A stretch of 64,000 bases of DNA, from contig JBKECQ010000038.1 in assembly GCA_047974845.1 (NCBI GenBank), positions 1 to 64,000 of the forward strand, in the 5' to 3' direction. Source of the DNA: Aminipila sp047974845. Its GTDB lineage: Bacteria; Bacillota; Clostridia; Peptostreptococcales; Anaerovoracaceae. Below the pieces are notes generated by a model that saw only the letters and a list, made by a program, of their open reading frames with translations, was not told the origin of the DNA and ran no database searches. Positions 16,716 through 25,379 of the stretch are shown here, piece after piece. The position numbers and the translations under genes were made by a program. The stretch's first letter is position 1. Each line of letters opens with the position of its first letter.

Positions 16716-17105
16716 CTATAGTTGCTTATTCGTTTTTATTTCTTTAATTAACTCTTCTGCACAAATTGAAGGTACAATTGCTATAGAAATAAAAGTATAT
16801 GCTATTAAAAGAAAAGATATTTTGAAGCTTGCCAATATGTAACAAAACATTATTCCTAAAAAGCATACAAATATTTTGTATTTACACAGACTCATTGTAT
16901 ATTTTTTAACTTGTTTATTTAAATAACAAATTTTAATATTATATTTTTCTTTTTGAAAATACTCCATTAAAAGAGCCGCAAATATACTCCACCCACTTAC
17001 AATGACAAACATACCAATACTAAAACCTTTTGAAACACCTGCTATAGCTAATACTATAGAATTAGCTATATATGTGGCTAATGTTTTCTCTATAAATCGT
17101 ATCAT
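16716..17105 (-). CDS. Small membrane protein of unknown function
   Basis: 129 aa with about four hydrophobic segments and no recognised domain. The ATG is preceded by GAAGGA at 7 bases, and the gene overlaps the previous one by 44 bases in another frame, suggesting translational coupling. It is third in a row with a LytTR regulator. I see neither the catalytic His/Cys of AgrB peptidases nor the kinase motifs expected in such a cluster. Confidence 0.5.
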   Translation of the reverse strand: MIRFIEKTLATYIANSIVLAIAGVSKGFSIGMFVIVSGWSIFAALLMEYFQKEKYNIKICYLNKQVKKYTMSLCKYKIFVCFLGIMFCYILASFKISFLLIAYTFISIAIVPSICAEELIKEIKTNKQL

Positions 17106-17394
17106 ATTTAATTCCTTCTTCTTTAATTGATAAAAAAATTCCCTTTAGTTTCCCATCTTTATAAAGACAGGTTATAAGAAAGCATATTAAAATATTACTT
17201 CCAATAGTCAACAACGGATTGTTCCAAAGCTGATATATGATTGAGATTGCAATAAAATATGCTATATAAGATAAATTTTCAATACATCTCTTTACCTCAC
17301 TACGATCAAAAAATATTTTATTAAACAAATATATAACATAGATTCCAAACGCATTATAGATATAATATGATAAAAAAACAAATATTTTCTCCAC
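17062..17394 (-). CDS. Small membrane protein, possibly the membrane part of a lost sensor kinase
   Basis: 110 aa with about three hydrophobic segments, starting 2 bases after the LytTR regulator stop. The composition (NPLLTIGSNILICFLITCLY) recalls the multi-pass sensor domain of AgrC/GHKL kinases, the usual partner of a LytTR regulator. No dimerisation or ATPase region follows in any frame, so this may be a truncated kinase or an independent partner. Unresolved. Confidence 0.45.
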   Translation of the reverse strand: MEKIFVFLSYYIYNAFGIYVIYLFNKIFFDRSEVKRCIENLSYIAYFIAISIIYQLWNNPLLTIGSNILICFLITCLYKDGKLKGIFLSIKEEGIKYDTIYRENISHIYS

Positions 17395-17396
17395 TT

Positions 17397-18104
17397 CTAG
17401 TCCTCCTTCATAATCATATCAATAATCTCACGCTTATATCCTCTAGAAATATTAAAAGTTTCTCCATTTACCATCTTTACCTGTTCTGAACTATATTTAG
17501 TTATATAATGCTTATTTACCAAATATGATTTATGTATTCTAATAAAATTTTCTGTTAGCTTATTCGTTATCTCTGACAGTTTTCCATAAAACTCTCTGAC
17601 TGTGTTATCGGCCTCTTTTAGTTCTATTTTTCGTCCCCTGCTCGAGTTATACATGATTTGGTTTTGAGGAACTTTGTAGTTGGTTTTCCTACTTTCGAAT
17701 TCAAAGACCTCCTCATATTTATTATTTATTTCTATTGCTTTATCTATAACTTTAAAAAGGAAATCTTCCCTTATTGGTTTTATTAAGAAGTTTAATGGTC
17801 TAACCTCAAATAAATCCATAGCATACTGTTCTTTCCCAGATATATATACAATTTTAACTAATTCATTTTTAAGATGATTTCTTATACCATGGCCTACTTC
17901 TATTCCATTCATATCAGCCATTTCTATATCTAGAAAAACTAAATCAAAACTTCCTTCTGTTTTTATTGCATCAAAAAATGAAATACCAGAGTAAAACACT
18001 TCCACTTCTAATATTTCATTCTTTAGTTTTGAATATTTTTGTATATGTTCATTAATCTGCTGGCAGTTTTCCTTATTGTCATCACAAATAGCAATTCTAA
18101 ACAT
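17397..18104 (-). CDS. LytTR family response regulator
   Basis: 235 aa. Residues 1-120 are a receiver domain with the acidic pair DD near residue 8-9, the phosphoacceptor Asp in LVFLDIEM (about residue 58) and Lys in the FLIKPI motif. Residues about 135-235 form a LytTR DNA-binding domain (FIRIHKSYLVNKHYI is typical). Such regulators usually work with a GHKL sensor kinase and control peptide signalling or toxins. Here the next gene lacks the kinase catalytic part, so activation must come from elsewhere or be absent. Confidence 0.88.
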   Translation of the reverse strand: MFRIAICDDNKENCQQINEHIQKYSKLKNEILEVEVFYSGISFFDAIKTEGSFDLVFLDIEMADMNGIEVGHGIRNHLKNELVKIVYISGKEQYAMDLFEVRPLNFLIKPIREDFLFKVIDKAIEINNKYEEVFEFESRKTNYKVPQNQIMYNSSRGRKIELKEADNTVREFYGKLSEITNKLTENFIRIHKSYLVNKHYITKYSSEQVKMVNGETFNISRGYKREIIDMIMKED

Positions 18105-18284
18105 TTTAATCCCCTTTTACTCCTTTTATTTTTCACACTCCTTAATATTACAATTTCTTCTAGTAAGCGTCAATATCTTACACGCTTTTCTTTATTGCAC
18201 TATTATGTGTTCTTCTTTAATTTCGGGAATTCTTTTAAACTTCTTTGCTATTGCTTCTAATTACAGCTACTATCATGACTATAT

Positions 18285-19487
18285 CTATTTTTCGCCCACC
18301 AGCTTAAGCCCGGCTTTTAATAACTCCTGTTTTATTTGTGTCGCCTGCTCTCCATCTCTGGTTTCCACCACCACTCTCAACAAACAGCTATTAATAGCCA
18401 TGTTCGGGTCACTTCTATCATGGAAAACTGTTACAACATTTCCCCCACAGCGACTTATTATCTCACTGACCAAAAGAAGTTGCCCCGGTCTATCTGTCAG
18501 CCCTATTGTAACAGTAGTCCTTCTGCCTCCCATAATAAGACCCCTTGTAATGACTCTATTTAAAATGCTTACATCAATGTTTCCCCCACTAACAAGGCAA
18601 ACGATTTTCTTTCCGTGCAAGTCAAACTTGTTAAACATTGCTGCTGCCACTGCCACTGCACCCGCGCCCTCAGCCACAAGTTTTTGTTTTTCCATAAGTG
18701 CTAAGACTGCTGCTGCAATCTCATCTTCAGACACTACCGCAATATCATCAACATATTTTGAAATCATTTCGTATGTAATATTACCGGGTGTTTTAACTGC
18801 AATACCGTCAGCAAAAGTATTAACAGAATCTAATGTTATAATGTTTTCTTCTTTAATAGAGCGGTACATACTTGCCGCGCCGGCCGCTTGCACTCCATAA
18901 ACTTTACAATCCGGATTTAAGTTCTTGATTGCAAAGGCTACTCCACTAAGAAGTCCACCCCCTCCAACTGGAACTATTACCGCATCAACTGCCGTAAGCT
19001 GATCTAAAATTTCCAGACCTATTGTTCCTTGTCCTGCAATAACATCATCATCATCAAAAGGATGAATCATAGTTCTTCCTTGTTCCTTCTGTATTTCTAC
19101 AGCCTTGGTGTGTGCGTCATCATAAGTGTTTTTTACAAGGCATACTTCCGCACCGTATTTTTTCGTTGCTTCAACCTTACTTATTGGCGCCCCATCCGGC
19201 ATACATATAATACAAGGAATATTATTTTTTTGTGCTGCCAGTGCAACCCCTTGAGCATGGTTCCCTGCACTGCAAGCCACAATTCCGTGCTTTTTATCTT
19301 CTTCGCTAAGTTGGCTAATTTTATAATATGCCCCCCTTAGTTTGAAGCTTCCAGTTACTTGCAAATTTTCCGTTTTTAAATACACGGAGTTTTCACTACT
19401 TAAGCCGGGAGCCGAAATTAAATCGGTTCTTCTGGCAGCTTCTCTCAATACATACGCCGCATGATATATTTTATCTAATGTAAGCAT
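18285..19487 (-). CDS. ilvA: Threonine ammonia-lyase
   Basis: PLP enzyme (400 aa) converting L-threonine to 2-oxobutanoate and ammonia. GSFKLRGAYYK holds the PLP lysine near residue 49, GNHAQGVALAA follows, and the glycine loop is VGGGGLLSG. The short C-terminal ACT-like region (VTIGLTDRPGQLLLVSEII, residues about 325-400) matches the single-ACT class. It could be catabolic (tdcB) or feed isoleucine synthesis with the nearby ilv genes; sequence alone does not decide. GGGAGG precedes the ATG. A collapsed copy of its 3' end lies at 16022-16069. Confidence 0.9.
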   Translation of the reverse strand: MLTLDKIYHAAYVLREAARRTDLISAPGLSSENSVYLKTENLQVTGSFKLRGAYYKISQLSEEDKKHGIVACSAGNHAQGVALAAQKNNIPCIICMPDGAPISKVEATKKYGAEVCLVKNTYDDAHTKAVEIQKEQGRTMIHPFDDDDVIAGQGTIGLEILDQLTAVDAVIVPVGGGGLLSGVAFAIKNLNPDCKVYGVQAAGAASMYRSIKEENIITLDSVNTFADGIAVKTPGNITYEMISKYVDDIAVVSEDEIAAAVLALMEKQKLVAEGAGAVAVAAAMFNKFDLHGKKIVCLVSGGNIDVSILNRVITRGLIMGGRRTTVTIGLTDRPGQLLLVSEIISRCGGNVVTVFHDRSDPNMAINSCLLRVVVETRDGEQATQIKQELLKAGLKLVGEK

Positions 19488-19537
19488 TTACATAACCTCC
19501 CGAATAATTATTTCTTTCTATTTGTAGTTTTTTTTGC

Positions 19538-19707
19538 ATTATTTACTGTATAATTAACACATTATTTATATATTTGCGTTAATTAGAATACTAGCTAAAT
19601 CATACCATTGTTATTTAGTTTAAGCAATAAACTTATACACATAGAAGGAGCATACAATGAATCAAATTTTTGAACTATCTACTAAGCTACAATCCCTAGT
19701 AATTTTT
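19538..19707 (+). repeat. Parent copy of the duplicated intergenic/ATPase-start block
   Basis: Contains the ilvA-ATPase intergenic region, intact RBS AGAAGGAG and the first codons of the ATPase gene. A degenerate same-orientation copy lies at 16095-16272, 3.4 kb away. Confidence 0.8.
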
Positions 19708-20850
19708 AGAAATATATTAAATGATAATGCCATTTCAAATTTAATAGATTTAATTAAATCATTATCTGAGCCTTGTGATGTTAATAAGGCCGTAGGGGCT
19801 TATAGTAATTTTGTATCCAAGTTATTTTTAAGTACTACATCCCTATCGGATTATATACTGGAGCTGGTCTTGTCTGACGAAAACTTCTATGTTGTAGGAA
19901 AAGGGCAGGGAAAAGAATTCGATTCTATCGTTAATGATTCTTTGCACAGTGATTTAAGCACCTTAAATCAGCTGTCAGCCCTCACCGCAAGTGAAGTTAA
20001 GTCCTTTATTGACTATAATGGTTTTCTTGCCCATTGGACAACTTCAAACCTAAACTTTATTGAAAGATATGAAGAACATATAAATAATATTCATTTACAT
20101 GGCTACGGTATTTTTTCAAAACATTATGCTTTTGTTTTTACCAATCAATCAATAAAACCTATATTGAACCCTGATTTGCCACTGCTCCAGAATCTACCAT
20201 GTTACGAAGAAGAACGGCAATTGGTCATAAAGAACACTTTATCCCTTATAAATGGTCATGGTGCCAGCAATGTTCTTTTATATGGAGATGCGGGAACGGG
20301 AAAAAGTTCCACGATTAAAGCTATTTTAAATGAGTATAAAGATAATGGACTAAGACTTATTGAAATAAAAAAAGATGAGCTGGTTAATTTACCATTCTTA
20401 TTAGAACAACTGTCTTTTAATCCATTAAAATTTATTTTATTTATTGACGATTTAAGTTTTAAAGAAAATGATGAAAATTTTGCAGCCCTAAAAGCTATAC
20501 TTGAAGGTAGTATTGCCTATAGAACCAATAATATAGCTCTTTATGCAACAAGCAATCGTAAACATTTAGTAAAAGAAGACATGGCTCATAGACATGGCAG
20601 TGATTTACATATAAACGATACGATTCAGGAAACTTTAAGTTTATCGGCACGATTTGGTTTAACGGTTACCTTCCAATCTCCAGGAAAGGATAATTATATT
20701 GATATTGTAAAATATATTGCACAGCAGCAGGGGTTACACCTTCCTTTACAAGAACTCATTGTGAAAGCCGAGGCTTTTGCCATAAGAAATGGTGGAAGAA
20801 GTCCAAGAACAGCTAAACACTTTGTTCAAATTGAACTACTTAAAAATTAG
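19657..20850 (+). CDS. DUF815-type AAA ATPase
   Basis: 397-aa ATP-binding protein. The C-terminal half is a P-loop AAA domain with Walker A LYGDAGTGKSS near residue 213 and Walker B LFIDDLSF near residue 267. The ATSNRKHL sensor segment and a C-terminal RSPRTAKHFV follow, as in DUF815 proteins. The N-terminal 180 residues are helical and lack a known domain. The physiological role of this family is not established. It is followed 15 bases later by a secreted lipase-like gene, so the two are probably co-transcribed. Confidence 0.8.
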   Translation: MNQIFELSTKLQSLVIFRNILNDNAISNLIDLIKSLSEPCDVNKAVGAYSNFVSKLFLSTTSLSDYILELVLSDENFYVVGKGQGKEFDSIVNDSLHSDLSTLNQLSALTASEVKSFIDYNGFLAHWTTSNLNFIERYEEHINNIHLHGYGIFSKHYAFVFTNQSIKPILNPDLPLLQNLPCYEEERQLVIKNTLSLINGHGASNVLLYGDAGTGKSSTIKAILNEYKDNGLRLIEIKKDELVNLPFLLEQLSFNPLKFILFIDDLSFKENDENFAALKAILEGSIAYRTNNIALYATSNRKHLVKEDMAHRHGSDLHINDTIQETLSLSARFGLTVTFQSPGKDNYIDIVKYIAQQQGLHLPLQELIVKAEAFAIRNGGRSPRTAKHFVQIELLKN

Positions 20851-20865
20851 GAGGACCATATAAAA

Positions 20866-21918
20866 ATGAGAATATCAAAAACAATTAGCTTTGGCTTAAT
20901 TATTTCATTTACGATAATTACACTATTATTTTTACTATTTAGTACCACTTCTGTATTTGCTTCACAAAAACCTATAGATAGATTATTTCAGCAACCGTCT
21001 TACAACTTTAATGCAGAGTTGGCTAAAGTTGCCCTAGAGCTTAGCACATCTGCATATGGGGATACCCCTGAGACTATTGAAACGGCTTTGAACAACTATG
21101 GTTTTACAAATGATGAAACCCATGATTCAAATTCATATTTAAAAGCTTCCGAAAAAGGAGCCAATTCAGTAGCCTTTTCTCTTGCTAACAAAACCCTTAA
21201 TGCTGATGGGCAAGAGTATAATCTAATTGCAGTAGTTATACGTGGAACAAGTGGGCAGAATGAATGGATTAGCAATTTTAATATTAATAATTCAGGTCTT
21301 TACCCTACTATCCATGAAGGTTTTGATAAGGCAACCAAAGAAATACTTTCATCCCTACAGGAATATTTAAAAGAACTTAATACTACTAAAGCTAATACCA
21401 AAATCCTTGTAACCGGTCATAGCAGGGGCGCTGCTGTTGCAAATTTATTAGCTGCCGATTTATCCTCTTCAGAAACCTTTGCAAATGATCAAAATATTTA
21501 TGCATACACTTTTGCAACTCCTAATGTTGCCAAGTTTGATTCCCAACAATATTTTAATATTTTTAATGCTCTTGATAACTCAGATATTATTACACTCCTA
21601 CCCCTTGAAGAATGGGGTTACAGTAAATACGGAGTCAACTATACTACTTTAGATTTGAAAACAGTGAACCAAAGTAATTTAGCAAGTACTAATAAGCTCA
21701 TATCTGAGATTACCACAGTCGCTCCTAATTTAGAGTCATTTTACAAATCAAAGCTAGTTCTTTACCTTTTAGAGGGCGATAAAATTCCTAAGGAGACCAT
21801 GGAGGCTCATACTCCGCAAAGCTATATGACTTGGTTAAATCAAGCTGATCCAAAGGCTCTTGAGGAAAGTGTTTTAGATTTACAGCTGGAACTTATTCCA
21901 AATAATAACTATGCTTAA
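20866..21918 (+). CDS. Secreted class-3 lipase/Mbeg1-like hydrolase
   Basis: 350 aa with an N-terminal signal peptide (basic start, hydrophobic residues about 10-30, likely cut after VFASQ). The serine hydrolase elbow GHSRGAA lies near residue 184, within the class-3 lipase fold (VVIRGT upstream, YTFATPNVA and a DIITLLP segment downstream supplying Asp). Substrate could be lipid, ester or wall polymer. It follows the DUF815 ATPase gene with an AGGAGG RBS. The end of the gene lies in a 15-base tandem repeat. Confidence 0.8.
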   Translation: MRISKTISFGLIISFTIITLLFLLFSTTSVFASQKPIDRLFQQPSYNFNAELAKVALELSTSAYGDTPETIETALNNYGFTNDETHDSNSYLKASEKGANSVAFSLANKTLNADGQEYNLIAVVIRGTSGQNEWISNFNINNSGLYPTIHEGFDKATKEILSSLQEYLKELNTTKANTKILVTGHSRGAAVANLLAADLSSSETFANDQNIYAYTFATPNVAKFDSQQYFNIFNALDNSDIITLLPLEEWGYSKYGVNYTTLDLKTVNQSNLASTNKLISEITTVAPNLESFYKSKLVLYLLEGDKIPKETMEAHTPQSYMTWLNQADPKALEESVLDLQLELIPNNNYA

Positions 21919-21947
21919 AATAAGTATGCTTAAAATAACTATGCTTA
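21910..21947 (+). repeat. 15-bp tandem repeat over the lipase stop codon
   Basis: TATGCTTAAAATAAG (21910-21924), TATGCTTAAAATAAC (21925-21939) and a partial third TATGCTTA (21940-21947). The first copy contains the lipase stop codon, so repeat expansion has duplicated the gene end. Confidence 0.85.
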
Positions 21948-21974
21948 TTTTATCTCAATAATACTATTTGTTTA

Positions 21975-22017
21975 AAAAGAGATGCATATTGAACAGAGTC
22001 CAATATGCATCTCTTTT
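21975..22017. terminator. Bidirectional terminator between lipase and ilvD
   Basis: Perfect 17-bp inverted repeat (21975-21991 and 22001-22017) with a 9-base loop. Arms begin with AAAA and end with TTTT, so it can stop transcripts of the converging lipase and ilvD genes. Confidence 0.85.
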
Positions 22018-22049
22018 GCTTAAACAAAAACCCCAAAGGATTTTAACAA

Positions 22050-23723
22050 TTAAAAGTCCTGCTTCATGACTGCTCCTTTAGCCGCTGAGTCAACCAGCTT
22101 TGCATATCTTCCCAGCCAACCACTCTTTATGTTTGGCTCCGGAGCAACATACTCTTCTCTACGTCTTTCAAATTCTTCAGTAGAAACCTTTGCACATATT
22201 GAGTATTCAGGAATATTGATTTCTATTATGTCACCTTCTCTTATAAGTCCTATATTTCCACCACAAGCTGCCTCCGGACAAACATGGCCAATGGATGCTC
22301 CTCGGCTTGCACCGCTAAACCTTCCATCTGTAATTAAGGCAACTGATTTATCAAGTTTCATTCCTGCAAGAGCACTAGTAGGGCTTAACATCTCACGCAT
22401 ACCAGGTCCACCCTTAGGACCCTCGTATCTGATAACCACAACATCTCCTGCCACAATTTTTCCTGCATAGATTGCGGTAATAGCTTCCTCCTCAGAATTA
22501 AACACTCTGGCCGGCCCTGAATGTTTAAGCATTTCCGGAGCAACGGCACTACGCTTAACCACACAACCTTCTAGCGCTATATTTCCAAATAATATGGCTA
22601 TCCCGCCTGTTTCACTATAAGGCATTTCAATAGGCCTAATAGCTTTTTCGTTTTTATTTCTTGCACCTTGTAGGTTTTCCCCTAGAGTCTTTCCGGTTGC
22701 AGTCATTACTTCAAGGTCAAGCAGGTTCTTTTTAGCAAGCTCGCTTTGAACCGCCGGAATGCCTCCTGCAATATTTAAGTCTTGCATATGGGTATCTCCT
22801 GCCGGAGCCAAGTGGCATAAGTTCGGAGTCTTTTCACTTTCCATGTTAAACATATTTAAATCAAGTGGAACCCCCGCCTCATTGGCTATGGCCAGCAAAT
22901 GTAGCACGCTGTTTGAAGAGCATCCCAGCGCCATATCGCATCTCAACGCATTTCTTACTGACCTAGGATTTATAATATCCCTTGCCTTTATATCTTTTTC
23001 CACCAAGTTCATTATGGCCATACCGGCTTGCTTTGCCAGTCTAATTCTACCATTATGTACTGCCGGAATTGTTCCGTTACCGGGTAGAGCTATACCTAAG
23101 GCTTCACACAAGCAGTTCATACTGTTTGCTGTATACATACCTGCACAAGAACCACATCCCGGACAACATCCCTGCTCAAATTCTTCAAGTTTTTCATCAT
23201 CAATCAGGTTTGCTTTTCTTGCCCCTACTGCTTCAAAAATTTTAGATAAACTTATTTCTTCATCATCAACTAGCCCTGCCATCATTGGTCCACCTGAGCA
23301 TACAACCGCAGGAATGTTCATTCTTACTGCCGCCATTACCATACCGGGAACTATTTTATCGCAGTTTGGTACTAGAACAAGTCCGTCAAAGGCATGAGCC
23401 ATTGCCATAGTTTCTACACTATCAGCAATTAATTCTCTACTTGCAAGACTATATTTCATGCCCATATGTCCCATGGCAATACCGTCACAAACACCTATGG
23501 CCGGAACCATTACGGGTGTGCCCCCTGCCATTCTCACACCAGCCTTTACCGCTTCAGTTATTTTATCTAAATGGTAGTGTCCTGGCACAATCTCACTGTG
23601 TGCTGATACTACTGCTATAAGTGGTCTGTCTAATTCTTCTTTTGTATAACCCATAGCATAAAAAAGGCTTCTCATGGGAGCCTTTTCTATACCTTGAGTT
23701 ACGCTTGCACTTCGTCGTGTCAT
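22050..23723 (-). CDS. ilvD: Dihydroxy-acid dehydratase
   Basis: Iron-sulfur dehydratase turning 2,3-dihydroxy-3-methylbutanoate and the ethyl analogue into the 2-oxoacids for valine, leucine and isoleucine. Conserved cysteines appear in PNCDKIVPG and CCPGCGSCAGMYTANSMNC, and GRFSGASRG lies near the C terminus. 557 aa, normal. The start is ATG 23723 because GAGGAG lies 7 bases before it; the ATG at 23738 overlaps that RBS. Last gene of the ilvB-ilvN-ilvC-ilvD operon. Confidence 0.95.
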   Translation of the reverse strand: MTRRSASVTQGIEKAPMRSLFYAMGYTKEELDRPLIAVVSAHSEIVPGHYHLDKITEAVKAGVRMAGGTPVMVPAIGVCDGIAMGHMGMKYSLASRELIADSVETMAMAHAFDGLVLVPNCDKIVPGMVMAAVRMNIPAVVCSGGPMMAGLVDDEEISLSKIFEAVGARKANLIDDEKLEEFEQGCCPGCGSCAGMYTANSMNCLCEALGIALPGNGTIPAVHNGRIRLAKQAGMAIMNLVEKDIKARDIINPRSVRNALRCDMALGCSSNSVLHLLAIANEAGVPLDLNMFNMESEKTPNLCHLAPAGDTHMQDLNIAGGIPAVQSELAKKNLLDLEVMTATGKTLGENLQGARNKNEKAIRPIEMPYSETGGIAILFGNIALEGCVVKRSAVAPEMLKHSGPARVFNSEEEAITAIYAGKIVAGDVVVIRYEGPKGGPGMREMLSPTSALAGMKLDKSVALITDGRFSGASRGASIGHVCPEAACGGNIGLIREGDIIEINIPEYSICAKVSTEEFERRREEYVAPEPNIKSGWLGRYAKLVDSAAKGAVMKQDF

Positions 23724-23800
23724 ACGCACTCTCCTCATTCTTTAATAAACTAATTTGTATAGGAAGGTTTAGTTAATTAAAATCTTTTTTGTAGTGTTAT

Positions 23801-24796
23801 CTATTTCTTTAGCCAACTCATCATTTTTCTAAGTTCGCCACCTACTTTTACAAGCAAGTGTTCTGTTTCTTTTCTTCTTGTTGCCAAGAATTTTGCCTGA
23901 CCGCCTGCATTAAATTCCTGAATGAATTCACTTGCAAATGTTCCGTCTTGAATTTCAGAAAGTACTTTTTTCATTTCCTTTCGTGTTTCTTCGGTAATAA
24001 GTCTTCTTCCTGTTCTATAGTCTCCATATTCTGCTGTATTTGATATGGAGTATCTCATCATTTCAAAACCGCCATTGTTAATTAAATCAACAATAAGTTT
24101 CATTTCATGTATACATTCAAAGTATGCCATTTCCGGTTCATATCCTGCTTCAACAAGAGTATCAAAGCCTGCCTTCATAAGCTCTGTTACACCACCGCAA
24201 AGTACTGCCTGCTCACCAAATAAGTCAGTTTCCGTCTCTTCTTTAAATGATGTTTCAAGAATACCTGCTCTTCCGGCACCAATTCCTGAAGCATATGCAA
24301 GTGCAATATCTTTGGCTTTGCCAGTAGCGTCCTGATAAACTGCAATTAGTGAAGGTACGCCCTTTCCTTCCTGATATTGACTTCTAACTGTGTGCCCCGG
24401 ACCTTTTGGCGCAATCATGATTACATCTATATCTGCTGTGGGTTTTATCTGATTATAGTGAATGTTAAAGCCATGTGCAAAGGCAAGTGCATTTCCCTCT
24501 TTCATATGTTTTGCAACTTGTGTTTTGTAAATGTTTGCCGCTAGTTCATCCGGTACCAGCATCATTACTACATCACCGGCTTCTGCAGCTTCTTCTATTT
24601 CAAGAACCTTAAGCCCCGCCGCTTCTGCTTTTGCTGTATGTGCCGACCCTTTTCTAAGACCAACAACAACATTTACACCACTGTCCTTAAGATTCTGAGC
24701 GTGAGCATGACCTTGGCTTCCAAAGCCGATTACCGCTACTGTTTTTCCATCTAATAAGCCTAAATTGCAATCTGCATCATAATATTTATTAACCAT
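23801..24796 (-). CDS. ilvC: Ketol-acid reductoisomerase
   Basis: 331-aa class I enzyme that rearranges and reduces acetolactate or acetohydroxybutyrate with NAD(P)H and Mg2+. The Rossmann motif GFGSQGHAHAQNLKDSG is at residues 24-40. The KGPGHTVRSQY segment and the metal-binding DLFGEQAVLCGG and ECIHE motifs are present. AAGGAG precedes the ATG. Third gene of the ilv operon. Confidence 0.96.
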   Translation of the reverse strand: MVNKYYDADCNLGLLDGKTVAVIGFGSQGHAHAQNLKDSGVNVVVGLRKGSAHTAKAEAAGLKVLEIEEAAEAGDVVMMLVPDELAANIYKTQVAKHMKEGNALAFAHGFNIHYNQIKPTADIDVIMIAPKGPGHTVRSQYQEGKGVPSLIAVYQDATGKAKDIALAYASGIGAGRAGILETSFKEETETDLFGEQAVLCGGVTELMKAGFDTLVEAGYEPEMAYFECIHEMKLIVDLINNGGFEMMRYSISNTAEYGDYRTGRRLITEETRKEMKKVLSEIQDGTFASEFIQEFNAGGQAKFLATRRKETEHLLVKVGGELRKMMSWLKK

Positions 24797-24861
24797 TTTC
24801 TTTTCTCCTTTTTCTCTTTTCTGCCTTATATTTTCCTTTAATTCATATACATTTCTCTTGT

Positions 24862-25365
24862 CTAAATATTTCCTAGATCTCCAGCACCTCTTTTAATACC
24901 AGTAATTCCCGTTCGGCACATTTCTATTATTTCATAGCAACTAACCATGTTCATAAACCCATCTACTTTGTCTGGCGCACCGGTTAGTTCTACAATCATA
25001 CTCTCCTTTGAAAGATCTATTATCTTTCCTCTAAAGATATCTACTATTTCTCTAAGGGCTGTTCTCTCTGTCTTATCAGATTTAATTTTTACAATAAGCA
25101 ACTCCCTATATACACTTTTATCCTTTTCAAGCTTATATATTTTCTTCACTACTTCCAGCTTTTCTGTCTGTGTAATAATCTGGTTTAATGCCTGTTCTGT
25201 TCCTGTAAAAACTATTGTTATTCTTGATATATCAGGATTATTTGTTGCAGATACAGTGAGAGAATCTATATTGAATCCCCTTCTGCCAAATAAGCTGGCA
25301 ATACGGCTAAGTACATTTGCCTGGTTATCTACAAAAATGCTGATAACTTCTCTATTTTTTGTCAT
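24862..25365 (-). CDS. ilvN: Acetolactate synthase, small (regulatory) subunit
   Basis: 167 aa with an N-terminal ACT domain (SIFVDNQANVLSRIASLFG, RRGFNIDSLTV) and the C-terminal ALS_ss_C region. It binds the valine/isoleucine effector and stimulates the catalytic subunit. It starts 14 bases after ilvB and precedes ilvC. Confidence 0.94.
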   Translation of the reverse strand: MTKNREVISIFVDNQANVLSRIASLFGRRGFNIDSLTVSATNNPDISRITIVFTGTEQALNQIITQTEKLEVVKKIYKLEKDKSVYRELLIVKIKSDKTERTALREIVDIFRGKIIDLSKESMIVELTGAPDKVDGFMNMVSCYEIIEMCRTGITGIKRGAGDLGNI

Positions 25366-25379
25366 TACAGCTTTCCCCC

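Noticed and set aside
18076..18900. 274-aa plus-strand ORF opposite ilvA
   Set aside because: Antisense shadow of threonine ammonia-lyase, with low-complexity Ser/Ala/Thr composition and no domain.
22759..23397. 212-aa plus-strand ORF opposite ilvD
   Set aside because: Antisense shadow of dihydroxy-acid dehydratase; no recognisable motif or RBS.
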